Shown here piece by piece: positions 55,776-64,000 of a DNA stretch of 64,000 nucleotides; the stretch's first letter is position 1; every line of letters starts with the position of its first letter. The stretch comes from Mangrovitalea sediminis (GTDB lineage Bacteria; Pseudomonadota; Gammaproteobacteria; Pseudomonadales; Oleiphilaceae), in contig NZ_NTLB01000003.1 in NCBI RefSeq assembly GCF_002514725.1, positions 248,001 to 312,000 on the forward strand, in the 5' to 3' direction. Below the pieces are notes generated by a model. That model was given only the letters and a program-made list of their open reading frames with translations, was not told where the DNA came from and made no database searches. Position numbers and translations under genes: made by a program.

Positions 55776-56516
55776 ATGGCACAAGTCAGTATGCGCGATC
55801 TGCTGAAGGCAGGCGCTCACTTCGGTCACCAGACCCGTTACTGGAATCCGAAAATGTCCAAGTACATTTTCGGCGCACGTAACAAGATTCATATCATCAA
55901 CCTTGAACACACCGTTCCGGCAATGAACAACGCGCTGAAGTTCGTTCAGCAGTTGGCCGAGAACAAGAACAAGGTCCTGTTTGTCGGCACCAAGCGTGCG
56001 GCCAGCAAGATCATCAAAGAAGAAGCCGAACGCTCCAACATGCCTTTCGTCAACCATCGTTGGTTGGGTGGCATGCTGACCAACTATAAGACGATTCGTC
56101 AGTCGATTCGTCGTTATCGTGAGCTGGAAGCCCAGAGCAAAGACGGCACCTTCGACAAGCTGACCAAGAAAGAAGCGCTGATGCGCACGCGTGAGATGGA
56201 AAAACTCGAGCGCAGCATCGGTGGTATCAAGGATATGGGCGGCCTGCCTGACGCGTTGTTCGTTGTCGATGTCGACCACGAGCGCATCGCGATCAAGGAA
56301 GCCAACAAGCTGGGTATCCCGGTAATCGGTGTCGTGGATACCAACAGTGACCCCGATGGCGTGGATTACGTCATTCCGGGTAACGATGACGCTATCCGTG
56401 CCGTGCAGATCTATGTTCAGGCTATCGCAGATGCCTGCATGGAAGGTGCTCAGGCTGGTGGTGCAAGCCCTGACGAGTTCGTCGAAGTCAGCGAAGAGCT
56501 GCCGGCAGCCGAGTAA
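55776..56516 (+). CDS. rpsB: 30S ribosomal protein S2
   Basis: The 246-residue protein is full-length S2: [79 protein letters not shown] and [20 protein letters not shown]. It ends in an acidic tail. An AGGTGA site precedes the ATG. It heads the conserved rpsB-tsf-pyrH-frr-uppS-cdsA-dxr-rseP-bamA block. Confidence 0.98.
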   Translation: MAQVSMRDLLKAGAHFGHQTRYWNPKMSKYIFGARNKIHIINLEHTVPAMNNALKFVQQLAENKNKVLFVGTKRAASKIIKEEAERSNMPFVNHRWLGGMLTNYKTIRQSIRRYRELEAQSKDGTFDKLTKKEALMRTREMEKLERSIGGIKDMGGLPDALFVVDVDHERIAIKEANKLGIPVIGVVDTNSDPDGVDYVIPGNDDAIRAVQIYVQAIADACMEGAQAGGASPDEFVEVSEELPAAE

Positions 56517-56542
56517 GGGCGTCCACAGGTCTCGACAGATAG

Positions 56543-56572
56543 AAAAAAGGGGGCTTTGTTCCCCCTTTTTTT
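56543..56572 (+). terminator. Intrinsic terminator/attenuator between rpsB and tsf
   Basis: Six A and five G pair with five C and seven T around the loop CTTTGTT, 27 bases after the rpsB stop. It is a canonical Rho-independent terminator that probably lets S2 be made in excess over EF-Ts, with tsf and the genes below read through or from internal promoters. Confidence 0.9.
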
Positions 56573-56808
56573 AAAGGTTCCGGGTATTGGCCCAGCCTGT
56601 CGCGATCGCGTGATGGATGTCATGCAATTCTGGTTTAACGGGGAGGCCGCGAAGGCCCCGGGTATCGGAACAGTGCTCCGGTGATCCTGGTGGGGAGTGT
56701 CTGTTTGCCCCGGATTCGCGTGTTTGACAGGCGCCTGGCGTGGCGCCGACCGTCCGGTTAACCGTCTGGGCCCAGAGGCCCGGCGCATTGAATTAAAGAG
56801 GAACGATC

Positions 56809-57678
56809 ATGGCTGCAATTTCTGCCGCACAAGTTAAAGAACTCCGTGAGCGCACCGGCCTGGGCATGATGGAATGCAAAAAGGCGCTGGTAGAGGCTGA
56901 GGGTGATATCGAAAAAGCGATTGACGATCTGCGTAAGTCTTCCGGCCTGAAAGCCGCCAAGAAAGCAGGCCGTACTGCCGCTGAAGGTGTTGTGCTGGTT
57001 AAGGTTTCTGACGACAACACGCGGGCACTGGTCCTGGAAGTCAACTCCGAAACTGACTTCGTCGCTCGTGACGATAACTTCATGGCGTTTGCCAGCGAGG
57101 TTCTGGCCAATGCCTTCGAGCGTCGCGAAACCGACATCGCCAAATTGATGGAAGGTGAGCTGGAAGAGAAGCGTCAGGCGCTGGTCCAGAAAATCGGCGA
57201 AAACATTTCCGTGCGTCGTGCCCTTGAAGTGGAAGGCGCGGTTGTCGGCGGCTATGTTCACTCCAACAGCAAAATCGCAGCGGTCGTTGCCCTGAGCGCG
57301 GGCGATACCGAGTTGGCTCGTGACGTAGCCATGCATGTGACGGCTGTTAATCCCCGTGTCGTGAAGTCTGACGACATGCCGGCGGAGCTGATCGAAAAAG
57401 AGCGCGAAATCATCAAGGCGCAGCCGGATATGGCGGGCAAGCCGGAAGAGATCGTCGAGAAAATGGTTTCCGGCCGTATCAGCAAATTCCTCAAGGAAAA
57501 CAGCCTGGTCGACCAGCCGTTCGTTAAGAACCCCGATCAGAAAGTGGGTGCCTTGGTGAAGGCTGCCGGCGGTGAAGTGCTGGCCTTCGTGCGAATGGAA
57601 GTCGGTGAAGGTATCGAAAAGGAAGAAGTGGACTTTGCTGCCGAAGTGGCTGCTGCTGCGGGTATCAATAAGTCCTGA
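56809..57678 (+). CDS. tsf: Translation elongation factor Ts
   Basis: EF-Ts recycles EF-Tu by releasing GDP. The 289-residue protein has the N-terminal UBA-like domain [20 protein letters not shown] and [20 protein letters not shown], the core [19 protein letters not shown] and the dimer/core part [17 protein letters not shown]. The ATG follows AAAGAGGAACG. A 292-base gap with a terminator separates it from rpsB, and 277 bases of undefined sequence precede pyrH. Confidence 0.98.
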   Translation: MAAISAAQVKELRERTGLGMMECKKALVEAEGDIEKAIDDLRKSSGLKAAKKAGRTAAEGVVLVKVSDDNTRALVLEVNSETDFVARDDNFMAFASEVLANAFERRETDIAKLMEGELEEKRQALVQKIGENISVRRALEVEGAVVGGYVHSNSKIAAVVALSAGDTELARDVAMHVTAVNPRVVKSDDMPAELIEKEREIIKAQPDMAGKPEEIVEKMVSGRISKFLKENSLVDQPFVKNPDQKVGALVKAAGGEVLAFVRMEVGEGIEKEEVDFAAEVAAAAGINKS

Positions 57679-57955
57679 TCCTCCTGGGGTTGGGGTGCTG
57701 TCGCCGGCAGCCGGTCGTCGTGAGCTGTACCGACGCCACCCCGCCCACCGCAGGATGAAGTAAAAGGTGCGCCGCACGTCTGATCTGGAGTGATTCGGGT
57801 CGGTGCGGCCCACTTGTATATATCTCCACCGTTTCGGCGCGCGAGCTGTTGCGGTGGTCCCGGTGTTGCGATCAGGCTGATTCTTCAGTCGGAACCGCTC
57901 AGTTTTGCCGTCGAGCCGGATCTTTCACTTGAATCGTCAAAGACAGGAGCCCTCT

Positions 57956-58690
57956 ATGCCAGCGCCCACCCAATCCCAGCCCCGATACAAGCGTGTGCTG
58001 CTCAAACTCAGCGGCGAAGCCTTGATGGGTGAGATCGATTTTGGTATCGACCCTCGGGTCCTGGATCGCATGGCCCTGGAAATTGGCGCGCTAATCGGCA
58101 TCGGTGTTCAGGTCGGGCTGGTTATCGGCGGGGGCAACCTTTTCCGCGGTGCAGCGTTGCATGCCGCGGGGATGGATCGGGTGACCGGCGACCACATGGG
58201 TATGCTGGCAACGGTCATGAACGGTTTGGCGATGCGCGACGCGCTCGAGCGCTCCAATATCCGGACGCGTGTGATGTCCGCCATTCCCATGAGCGGCATC
58301 GTGGAGCATTATGATCGTCGCCGTGCAATTCGTGACCTGAAGGACGGTGATGTCGTGATATTCTGTGCGGGTACCGGAAATCCGTTTTTTACGACAGACT
58401 CTGCGGCCTGTCTACGCGGCATTGAGATCGAAGCGGATATTGTCTTAAAGGCGACAAAGGTGGATGGTGTCTACTCGGCAGATCCAATGAAAGACCCGAC
58501 CGCGGAAAAATTCGATCGCCTGACTTATGATGCTGTGCTTGATCGTAAGCTTGGTGTGATGGATCTCACAGCGATCTGCCTCTGTCGGGATCACGATATG
58601 CCTGTTCGTGTTTTTAACATGAATAAGGCCGGCGCCTTGACCCGTATTATGGTCGGCGAGAATGAAGGCACGTTGATCGAAAAGGATTGA
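57956..58690 (+). CDS. pyrH: Uridylate kinase
   Basis: The hexameric UMP kinase has the amino-acid kinase fold. The 244-residue protein shows [74 protein letters not shown] and [15 protein letters not shown] 57956 with CAGGAG is preferred to an upstream TTG at 57905. frr follows after 73 bases. Confidence 0.97.
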   Translation: MPAPTQSQPRYKRVLLKLSGEALMGEIDFGIDPRVLDRMALEIGALIGIGVQVGLVIGGGNLFRGAALHAAGMDRVTGDHMGMLATVMNGLAMRDALERSNIRTRVMSAIPMSGIVEHYDRRRAIRDLKDGDVVIFCAGTGNPFFTTDSAACLRGIEIEADIVLKATKVDGVYSADPMKDPTAEKFDRLTYDAVLDRKLGVMDLTAICLCRDHDMPVRVFNMNKAGALTRIMVGENEGTLIEKD

Positions 58691-58763
58691 CGGCTGTTGA
58701 GCTATGCAGAAGGTCGGTTTCGAGCCGGCCGGTTTCATCGAGTAAGTAAGGGGATGAAGGCAA

Positions 58764-59321
58764 GTGATTACGGAAATCCGAAAAGACACTGAAAACCGGA
58801 TGAAGAAGTCCATCGAATCGCTGCACGTGGCGTTCAACAAGATCCGCACCGGCCGCGCGCATCCCAGTATCCTGGACAGCGTCATGGTGAATTACTATGG
58901 ACAGGAAACGCCCCTGAAGCAGATTGCCAGTGTGACGGCGGAAGATTCCCGCACCTTGGCGGTGTCGCCTTGGGAGAAAAACCTGGTTCCCGTCATCGAG
59001 AAGGCGATCATGTCCTCGGATTTGGGGCTCAACCCGTCTTCGACGGGCGACCTTATCCGGGTGCCGATGCCAGCGCTGACCGAAGAAACCCGTAAAGAGA
59101 TGGTCAAGCATGCGCGTAACGAAGCTGAGCATGCCCGGGTGGCTGTTCGCAACGTGCGTCGCGATGCGAATAACGATATCAAGGAACTCCTCAAAGAGAA
59201 GGAAATCTCTGAAGATGAGGAGCGTAAGGCGATGGACGATATTCAGAAACTGACCGATCGTTACGTGGCTGAGGTGGATCGCTTCCTGAAAGAAAAAGAA
59301 GCGGATTTGATGGAAATTTGA
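58764..59321 (+). CDS. frr: Ribosome recycling factor
   Basis: The 185-residue protein is a standard RRF that splits post-termination ribosomes with EF-G. It starts at GTG 58764 (AAGG upstream): [60 protein letters not shown], and the helical end [20 protein letters not shown] with [15 protein letters not shown]. Length and ends are normal. Confidence 0.97.
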   Translation: MITEIRKDTENRMKKSIESLHVAFNKIRTGRAHPSILDSVMVNYYGQETPLKQIASVTAEDSRTLAVSPWEKNLVPVIEKAIMSSDLGLNPSSTGDLIRVPMPALTEETRKEMVKHARNEAEHARVAVRNVRRDANNDIKELLKEKEISEDEERKAMDDIQKLTDRYVAEVDRFLKEKEADLMEI

Positions 59322-59430
59322 TGCCCTCCTTTCGGGTGCCGGAGCGGCGGTGCCCGGAGTCTGTACCAGCATAACAATGCCGGTGTTTGTGCCCCATGAG
59401 GGGCGAGGGATGTAACTGATAGGGGAGATC

Positions 59431-60234
59431 ATGACGGAGCGGATATCGGCGGCAATCCCGACCGAAGCTGCAAAATGTCCCCGCCACGTAGCCATCATCA
59501 TGGATGGCAACAACCGTTGGGCCAAAGTTCGTGGCCTGCTCGGGGTGGCGGGACACAAGGCCGGAGTAGAGGCCGTTCGCGCCGTAGTGGAAACCTGCGC
59601 CAGAGAAGGGGTCGAGGTGCTGACGCTGTTTGCGTTCAGTAGCGAGAACTGGCGTCGTCCGGCCGATGAGGTTGGTGCCCTCATGCGTCTGTTCCTGTTC
59701 GCTTTGCGCCGGGAAGTACGCAAGCTGCAGCGGAATAACATCCGTCTGCGTATCATCGGCGACCGCAGCAAATTCTCGCCGATACTGCAGGAGCACATGG
59801 CAAAGGCCGAAGAAATGACGGCCGGCAACACCGGATTGACCCTGGCGATTGCGGCCAACTACGGTGGTCATTGGGATATCCTGCAGGCCACTCGGCAGCT
59901 GGCGCAAGAGGTAGCTGCCGGCCGGTTGTCTCCTGATGAAATCACCGAGGACGTGTTCCAGGCCCGACTGATGCTGGGCGACCTCCCTATGCCGGATCTG
60001 TTGATTCGTACGGCTGGTGAGGAGCGAGTCAGCAATTTCATGTTGTGGCACCTGGCCTATACAGAATTCTACTTTTCCAGTGTCTATTGGCCGGATTTCA
60101 AGCAGGCCGAAATGTTGAAGGCATTGGAGGCCTACTCGCACCGTAAACGGCGCTTTGGGCAGACAGACGACCAACTCTCCGTAGCCGAAGAATCGGCCGA
60201 GCTGCCGACCGCTGCAGTACGCGGCTCTTCCTGA
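59431..60234 (+). CDS. uppS: Undecaprenyl diphosphate synthase
   Basis: This cis-prenyltransferase makes the C55 carrier that both peptidoglycan and the O-antigen cluster in this window need. The 267-residue protein shows HVAIIMDGNNRWAKVRGLLG with the catalytic Asp, GHKAGVEAVR, TLFAFSSENWRRP, NYGGHWDI and PDLLIRTAGEERVSNFMLWH. It has a slightly long N-terminus and a 25-residue hydrophilic tail. A GGGGAG site precedes the ATG. Confidence 0.97.
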   Translation: MTERISAAIPTEAAKCPRHVAIIMDGNNRWAKVRGLLGVAGHKAGVEAVRAVVETCAREGVEVLTLFAFSSENWRRPADEVGALMRLFLFALRREVRKLQRNNIRLRIIGDRSKFSPILQEHMAKAEEMTAGNTGLTLAIAANYGGHWDILQATRQLAQEVAAGRLSPDEITEDVFQARLMLGDLPMPDLLIRTAGEERVSNFMLWHLAYTEFYFSSVYWPDFKQAEMLKALEAYSHRKRRFGQTDDQLSVAEESAELPTAAVRGSS

Positions 60235-60261
60235 AGCCTGCCAGAAGGGCGATTTCCTGTC

Positions 60262-61092
60262 GTGTTGATGCAACGAGTACTGACTGCGCTGATCATGGCG
60301 CCGATTGCGGTCGGCGGCCTGTTTTTTCTTCCGCCCCATGGTTTTGCCCTGTTTACAGGCGCCATCATCACGATCGGTGCCTGGGAGTGGGCGCGGATGT
60401 CCGGTTGGCAGGGCCAGGCTGCACGTATCGGTTATGCGCTGGCCATGGCGCTGCTGATGTTCTTGTTACGTCATGCGCCTGCACTGCCGATTTTATGGCT
60501 GGCTGCGGCATGGTGGATTATCGCTCTGGTCATGATTGCCCGTTACCCGGCTGCCGTTGACGCTTGGCGGGCGGTTCCCGTCCGCAGTCTGATGGGCGTG
60601 GTGGTGCTGATCCCAGCCTGGATTGGCTTGAATCATCTGCGCAATGGCGACTTCGCTCTTGGTAGCGTGCACAATAATCTGGTGTTGATTCTCTATACCC
60701 TGTGCATCGTCTGGGCCGCGGATATTGGCGCCTTCTTTGCTGGCAGACGCTGGGGCCATCGCAAGCTGGCTCCACGGGTCAGTCCAGGTAAGTCGTGGGC
60801 GGGCGTCTACGGTGGCCTGGCATCTGTCGGCTTGCTGGCCATTGTGGTATCCCTGCTGACAGGCTGCAGTGGCGTACAGGCAACCGGATTGTTGCTGGTT
60901 AGCCTTTTTGTCGCGCTGGTGTCGGTGGTCGGTGACCTTTTTGAGAGTATGCTGAAGCGTTATTGTGGCCTGAAGGATAGCAGCCAGTTGCTGCCCGGTC
61001 ATGGCGGCTTCATGGACCGAATCGATAGTCTGACGGCTGCCATCCCGGTCTTTTCGTTGTGTATGACGCTGCTAATGCGAGTGACGGGGTGA
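60262..61092 (+). CDS. cdsA: Phosphatidate cytidylyltransferase
   Basis: CdsA makes CDP-diacylglycerol from phosphatidic acid and CTP. The 276-residue integral membrane protein has about 7-8 helices and the C-terminal signature [20 protein letters not shown] with [20 protein letters not shown] 60262 gives an [19 protein letters not shown] start that parallels other CdsA proteins. ATG 60268 is the alternative. Its stop overlaps a possible GTG start of dxr. Confidence 0.95.
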   Translation: MLMQRVLTALIMAPIAVGGLFFLPPHGFALFTGAIITIGAWEWARMSGWQGQAARIGYALAMALLMFLLRHAPALPILWLAAAWWIIALVMIARYPAAVDAWRAVPVRSLMGVVVLIPAWIGLNHLRNGDFALGSVHNNLVLILYTLCIVWAADIGAFFAGRRWGHRKLAPRVSPGKSWAGVYGGLASVGLLAIVVSLLTGCSGVQATGLLLVSLFVALVSVVGDLFESMLKRYCGLKDSSQLLPGHGGFMDRIDSLTAAIPVFSLCMTLLMRVTG

Positions 61093-61100
61093 GTTCCCGA

Positions 61101-62315
61101 ATGCAAACAGTTTCTGCCGAAGCCGGAACGGCCGACTCCTCCCTGCGCCAGGTTACGATCCTGGGTGCGACCGGTTCGATTGGTTTGAGCACCCTGGATG
61201 TGATCGAACGTCATCCCGAACGTTTTCGTGTTTTTGCGTTGACTGCGGCCTGCCGTGTAGAGGAGATGGCAGCGTTGTGTCGCCGATTCCGGCCCAGGAT
61301 GGCTGTGATGGCCAGTACGGAGGCCGCGGATCGGCTTCGGGATCTGCTGTCGAATACGTCAACGGAAGTGCTCAGTGGCGAGGAGGGGCTCTGTCTCGCC
61401 GCCTCCCATGCCGAAGTACACACCGTGATGGCGGCCATCGTCGGTGCGGCGGGCCTGGTGCCGACGTTGGCGGCGGTGCGCGCCGGAAAGCGGGTGTTGC
61501 TGGCCAATAAAGAGGCCCTGGTGATGTCCGGGGCGCTCTTCATGCAGGCCGTGGTCGATGCGGGTGCCGAGCTGCTTCCTATCGATAGTGAGCACAATGC
61601 CATCTTCCAGTGCCTGCCCGCCGAACATCTCCGTGATCCGGCTAAGGCTGGGGTCCGGCGCATACTGTTGACCGCCTCCGGAGGTCCTTTTCGCCAAACG
61701 TCTGCGGCGGATCTGCATAGCGTGACGCCGGAGCAGGCCTGTGCGCATCCGAATTGGACGATGGGGCGCAAGATTTCGGTCGACTCGGCCACATTGATGA
61801 ATAAGGGGCTCGAACTCATCGAAGCCTGCTGGCTGTTCAATACGTCGCCGGATAAGGTGGAAGTCCATGTTCATCCGGAGAGTATCATCCACTCGATGGT
61901 GGAATATGTGGACGGCTCGGTCCTGGCTCAATTGGGGAGCCCGGATATGCGCACGCCCATTGCGAACGGTTTGGCCTGGCCGGAACGGATCGATGCGGGT
62001 GTTGGTTCGCTGGATCTCTTTGCCTTACAGAAATTTCACTTCGAAAGACCGGATTTTGACCGCTTCCCCTGTCTAAACTTGGCCGCAGAGGCGTTTAAAA
62101 TGGGAGGCTCGGCACCAGCGGTGCTCAATGCCGCCAACGAAGTCGCGGTGGCAGCCTTCCTGGAAGGGCGCCTGCGGTTCACCGATATCCCTGTCGTTAT
62201 AGAAGGGACGCTGGCGGCTTTGGCTGGGGTCGATGCTGACAGTTTTGAGGTGATCTTCGAACAGGACCGTCTGGCCCGGCATCATGCCGAAGGTCTAGTG
62301 CGGAACCGATGCTAA
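61101..62315 (+). CDS. dxr: 1-deoxy-D-xylulose 5-phosphate reductoisomerase
   Basis: Dxr/IspC catalyses the NADPH-dependent second step of the MEP isoprenoid pathway. The 404-residue protein has [80 protein letters not shown] and [23 protein letters not shown] 61101 is chosen. GTG 61089, overlapping the cdsA stop, would add four residues. Together with uppS it feeds isoprenoid carrier lipid. Confidence 0.96.
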   Translation: MQTVSAEAGTADSSLRQVTILGATGSIGLSTLDVIERHPERFRVFALTAACRVEEMAALCRRFRPRMAVMASTEAADRLRDLLSNTSTEVLSGEEGLCLAASHAEVHTVMAAIVGAAGLVPTLAAVRAGKRVLLANKEALVMSGALFMQAVVDAGAELLPIDSEHNAIFQCLPAEHLRDPAKAGVRRILLTASGGPFRQTSAADLHSVTPEQACAHPNWTMGRKISVDSATLMNKGLELIEACWLFNTSPDKVEVHVHPESIIHSMVEYVDGSVLAQLGSPDMRTPIANGLAWPERIDAGVGSLDLFALQKFHFERPDFDRFPCLNLAAEAFKMGGSAPAVLNAANEVAVAAFLEGRLRFTDIPVVIEGTLAALAGVDADSFEVIFEQDRLARHHAEGLVRNRC

Positions 62316-62401
62316 ATCCCGGTGGATCAGCGTCAGATATCAGTTGCCGGTAATCGTTAACCGAGAGTGCGTGACGATCTCGGGCGGCGGGTAGGAGTTG
62401 C

Positions 62402-63751
62402 ATGCACATTATTGAAACTATTCTCTCGTTACTGGTGACCCTTGGCATTCTGGTCACTATTCACGAGTACGGTCATTTTTGGGTTGCGCGTCGTTGCGGC
62501 GTTCGGGTGCTACGTTTTTCTGTTGGCTTCGGTAAGCCCCTGTGGTCCCGTTTCGATCGCCACGGAACCGAGTTTGCGGTGGCGGCTATTCCGCTGGGCG
62601 GCTATGTGAAGATGCTGGACGAGCGCGAAGGGCCTGTGCCGGCGGACCAGCTTCATCTTGCGTTCAATCGCCAGACGCCGATCAAGCGCATTGCGATTGC
62701 CTCCGCAGGGCCGATAGCGAATTTCCTGTTCGCCATTTTTGCGTATTGGATATTGAGCGTTGTGGGCTTTACCACCGTTGCACCTGTCGTGGGGACCGTA
62801 AAACCTCAATCGCTGGCTGCACAGGCAGGGCTGCAGAACGGTGATGAAATTACGTATATCGATGGGCAGACGACGCCTTCTTGGCGTCAGGTCAGCATAG
62901 CTTTGCTCGAACGGGCAGGCGAGCATGGCACTCTGACCCTGGAAACCTCCCGTGACGGCCAGACGGCGCATCATAAGGTAGCGCTAAATGGGTGGTCACT
63001 GACCGGTGGAGAGCCGGATCCGATTGCGTTGTTTGGTATTCAGCCCTGGCAGCCGGACATCGCGCCGGTCATTGGCGAAGTGCTCAAGGGGCAGGCTGCT
63101 GCGTCGGCTGGCTTGATGGCTGGGGATCGGGTGCTTAGCGTCGATGGACACAAGATCGATAACTGGGCGGGTTTTGTCGGTTGGATAAAAAAGTCGGCGG
63201 GGCAAACGCTGGATGTTGTCGTGTCGAGAAGTGGTCGTGATGTGACGTTACGGATGACGCCGCGCGAATTCACTGCGACCGACGGCAAGAAAATTGGCCA
63301 TATCGGCGCGGCACCGAAAACGGTGAAATGGCCAGAGAAGTACCTGCGAAAAACCCGTTATAACCCGCTGACTGCGATTCCCAACGCGGTTGCGCAGACA
63401 TGGGATGATACCCATGTCACGCTGGTTGCGATCGGCAAGATGTTGACCGGCATGCTGTCTATTCACAATATCAGTGGACCGATCACCATCGCCCGGGTGG
63501 CAGAAGCCAGTGTCAGTTCCGGGTTCGAGGATTTTATTGGGTTCCTGGCTTACGTCAGTATCAGTCTGGGAGTCTTGAACCTGCTCCCGGTGCCCGTCTT
63601 GGATGGTGGGCATATTCTCTATTACGGCATTGAGGCCATCCGCGGTAAGCCCCTTTCAGAGAGCGCCCAGGAAGTGGGGATGCGTATCGGGATTGCGCTT
63701 ATCTTCACTTTAATGGTTATTGCCCTTTACAACGACCTGATGCGGTTGTGA
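62402..63751 (+). CDS. rseP: Site-2 intramembrane zinc protease RseP
   Basis: RseP cuts the anti-sigma factor RseA in the membrane to release sigma-E. The 449-residue protein has the HEYGHFW zinc motif (residues 21-25 as HExxH) in the first helix, SFGFGKPL-like RFSVGFGKPLWSRF, two PDZ domains (AQAGLQNGDEITYIDGQTTP and ASAGLMAGDRVLSVDGHKID) and the second metal site LNLLPVPVLDGGHILYYGIE. It is followed by bamA, as in most gammaproteobacteria. Confidence 0.97.
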   Translation: MHIIETILSLLVTLGILVTIHEYGHFWVARRCGVRVLRFSVGFGKPLWSRFDRHGTEFAVAAIPLGGYVKMLDEREGPVPADQLHLAFNRQTPIKRIAIASAGPIANFLFAIFAYWILSVVGFTTVAPVVGTVKPQSLAAQAGLQNGDEITYIDGQTTPSWRQVSIALLERAGEHGTLTLETSRDGQTAHHKVALNGWSLTGGEPDPIALFGIQPWQPDIAPVIGEVLKGQAAASAGLMAGDRVLSVDGHKIDNWAGFVGWIKKSAGQTLDVVVSRSGRDVTLRMTPREFTATDGKKIGHIGAAPKTVKWPEKYLRKTRYNPLTAIPNAVAQTWDDTHVTLVAIGKMLTGMLSIHNISGPITIARVAEASVSSGFEDFIGFLAYVSISLGVLNLLPVPVLDGGHILYYGIEAIRGKPLSESAQEVGMRIGIALIFTLMVIALYNDLMRL

Positions 63752-63912
63752 AAATTGCGCCTTTCCATTTCACATGGATGGACCCGTTATGGGGTTTTCT
63801 ATGTGTAAAGGCGACCGTAACAGGTCCGCGTCTACCAATAATTAACGCATTGCTGACAATAAGGTGACAACGCATGCGGGGCGAGGGCCGTACCCAACAG
63901 GCGTATGACTGC

Positions 63913-64000
63913 ATGAGACATTTTTGGCTCAGAGCTTTACTGATTTTGGTCTGTGCGATGACTTTGGCACAACAGGCCCAGGCTTATGAATTCAAGGTTT
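63913..64000 (+). CDS. bamA: Outer membrane protein assembly factor BamA, N-terminal fragment
   Basis: The last 88 bases encode MRHFWLRALLILVCAMTLAQ then QAQAYEFKV, a signal peptide and the start of the first POTRA domain, cut off by the window end. The position after rseP identifies BamA, the barrel insertase. An in-frame ATG at 63874, with AAGGTG about 9 bases upstream, would add 13 residues before the signal peptide. The ATG at 63913 gives the more normal signal sequence. Confidence 0.8.
   Translation, partial: MRHFWLRALLILVCAMTLAQQAQAYEFKV

Noticed and set aside
56758-57813. 351-codon open frame on the minus strand across tsf
   Set aside because: It is antisense to a clear EF-Ts gene with all family blocks; the composition is that of a reverse-frame shadow in GC-rich coding DNA.
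58647-60339. Two long minus-strand frames (403 and 382 codons) opposite frr and uppS
   Set aside because: Both are antisense to intact, highly conserved genes and show no recognisable domain.
55776-64000. Unusual features in the rpsB-bamA block
   Set aside because: Gene order, lengths and motifs are ordinary for gammaproteobacteria.

Overview
The window is a chromosomal segment of a gammaproteobacterium. The gene order yacG-coaE-pilD-pilC-pilB/pilA-tRNA-Thr on one side and dapC-glnD-map/rpsB-tsf-pyrH-frr-uppS-cdsA-dxr-rseP-bamA on the other is the Pseudomonas-type order. The protein style suggests a Marinobacter/Halomonas-like marine relative, but genus cannot be fixed from this sequence alone. 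The core genes are moderately GC-rich. The central surface-polysaccharide block is clearly more AT-rich in places, especially 16.8-20.2, 28.5-30.8, 33.8-34.3 and 36.0-37.6 kb.

Layout. (1) 1-12 kb: mostly minus-strand housekeeping and envelope genes: the tail of a LuxR-type regulator, an acyltransferase, a YkvA-like protein, a Bax-like glucosaminidase, a large orphan lipoprotein, a YfaZ-like porin, a hybrid histidine kinase, TrmO, a putative outer-membrane barrel, a HIT protein and YacG. (2) 11.4-20.3 kb: type IV pilus locus coaE-pilD-pilC-pilB, a divergent pilA that carries a frameshift, two tandem O-antigen-ligase-family membrane proteins and tRNA-Thr(CGU). This matches the layout of the glycosylated-pilin cassette of Pseudomonas aeruginosa. 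(3) 20.7-44.8 kb: an O-antigen cluster. In order: wzz, decayed manB, ddhD-ddhA-ddhB-ddhC-prt-tyv (CDP-paratose/CDP-tyvelose), wzx, a glycosyltransferase, gmd-fcl-gmm (GDP-fucose), a glycosyltransferase, a dead glycosyltransferase fragment, a GT9-like enzyme, wzy, decayed manC, a glycosyltransferase, a WbpV-like reductase, an initiating sugar-phosphate transferase, a WbpM-like dehydratase and intact manC. (4) 44.9-47.9 kb: a degenerate Clp/AAA-like gene cut by an in-frame TGA, a conserved hypothetical, a membrane-anchored cold-shock-domain protein and slyX. (5) 47.9-55.5 kb, minus strand: dapE, dapD, an ArsC/Spx-like gene, dapC, glnD and map. (6) 55.8-64 kb, plus strand: rpsB-tsf-pyrH-frr-uppS-cdsA-dxr-rseP and the start of bamA.

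How the genes work together. WbpM and WbpV would make UDP-QuiNAc, which the sugar transferase would load onto undecaprenyl phosphate. The glycosyltransferases would add fucose and tyvelose (or paratose) made from GDP-mannose and CDP-glucose. Wzx, Wzy and Wzz would flip, polymerise and set the length of the chain, and the ligase-family proteins near pilA would transfer it to lipid A core and/or the pilin. Both mannose-activation genes embedded in the imported cluster (manB, manC) are dead, so an intact manC at the right edge and a phosphomannomutase outside the window must supply GDP-mannose. The sugar identities are predictions from gene families.
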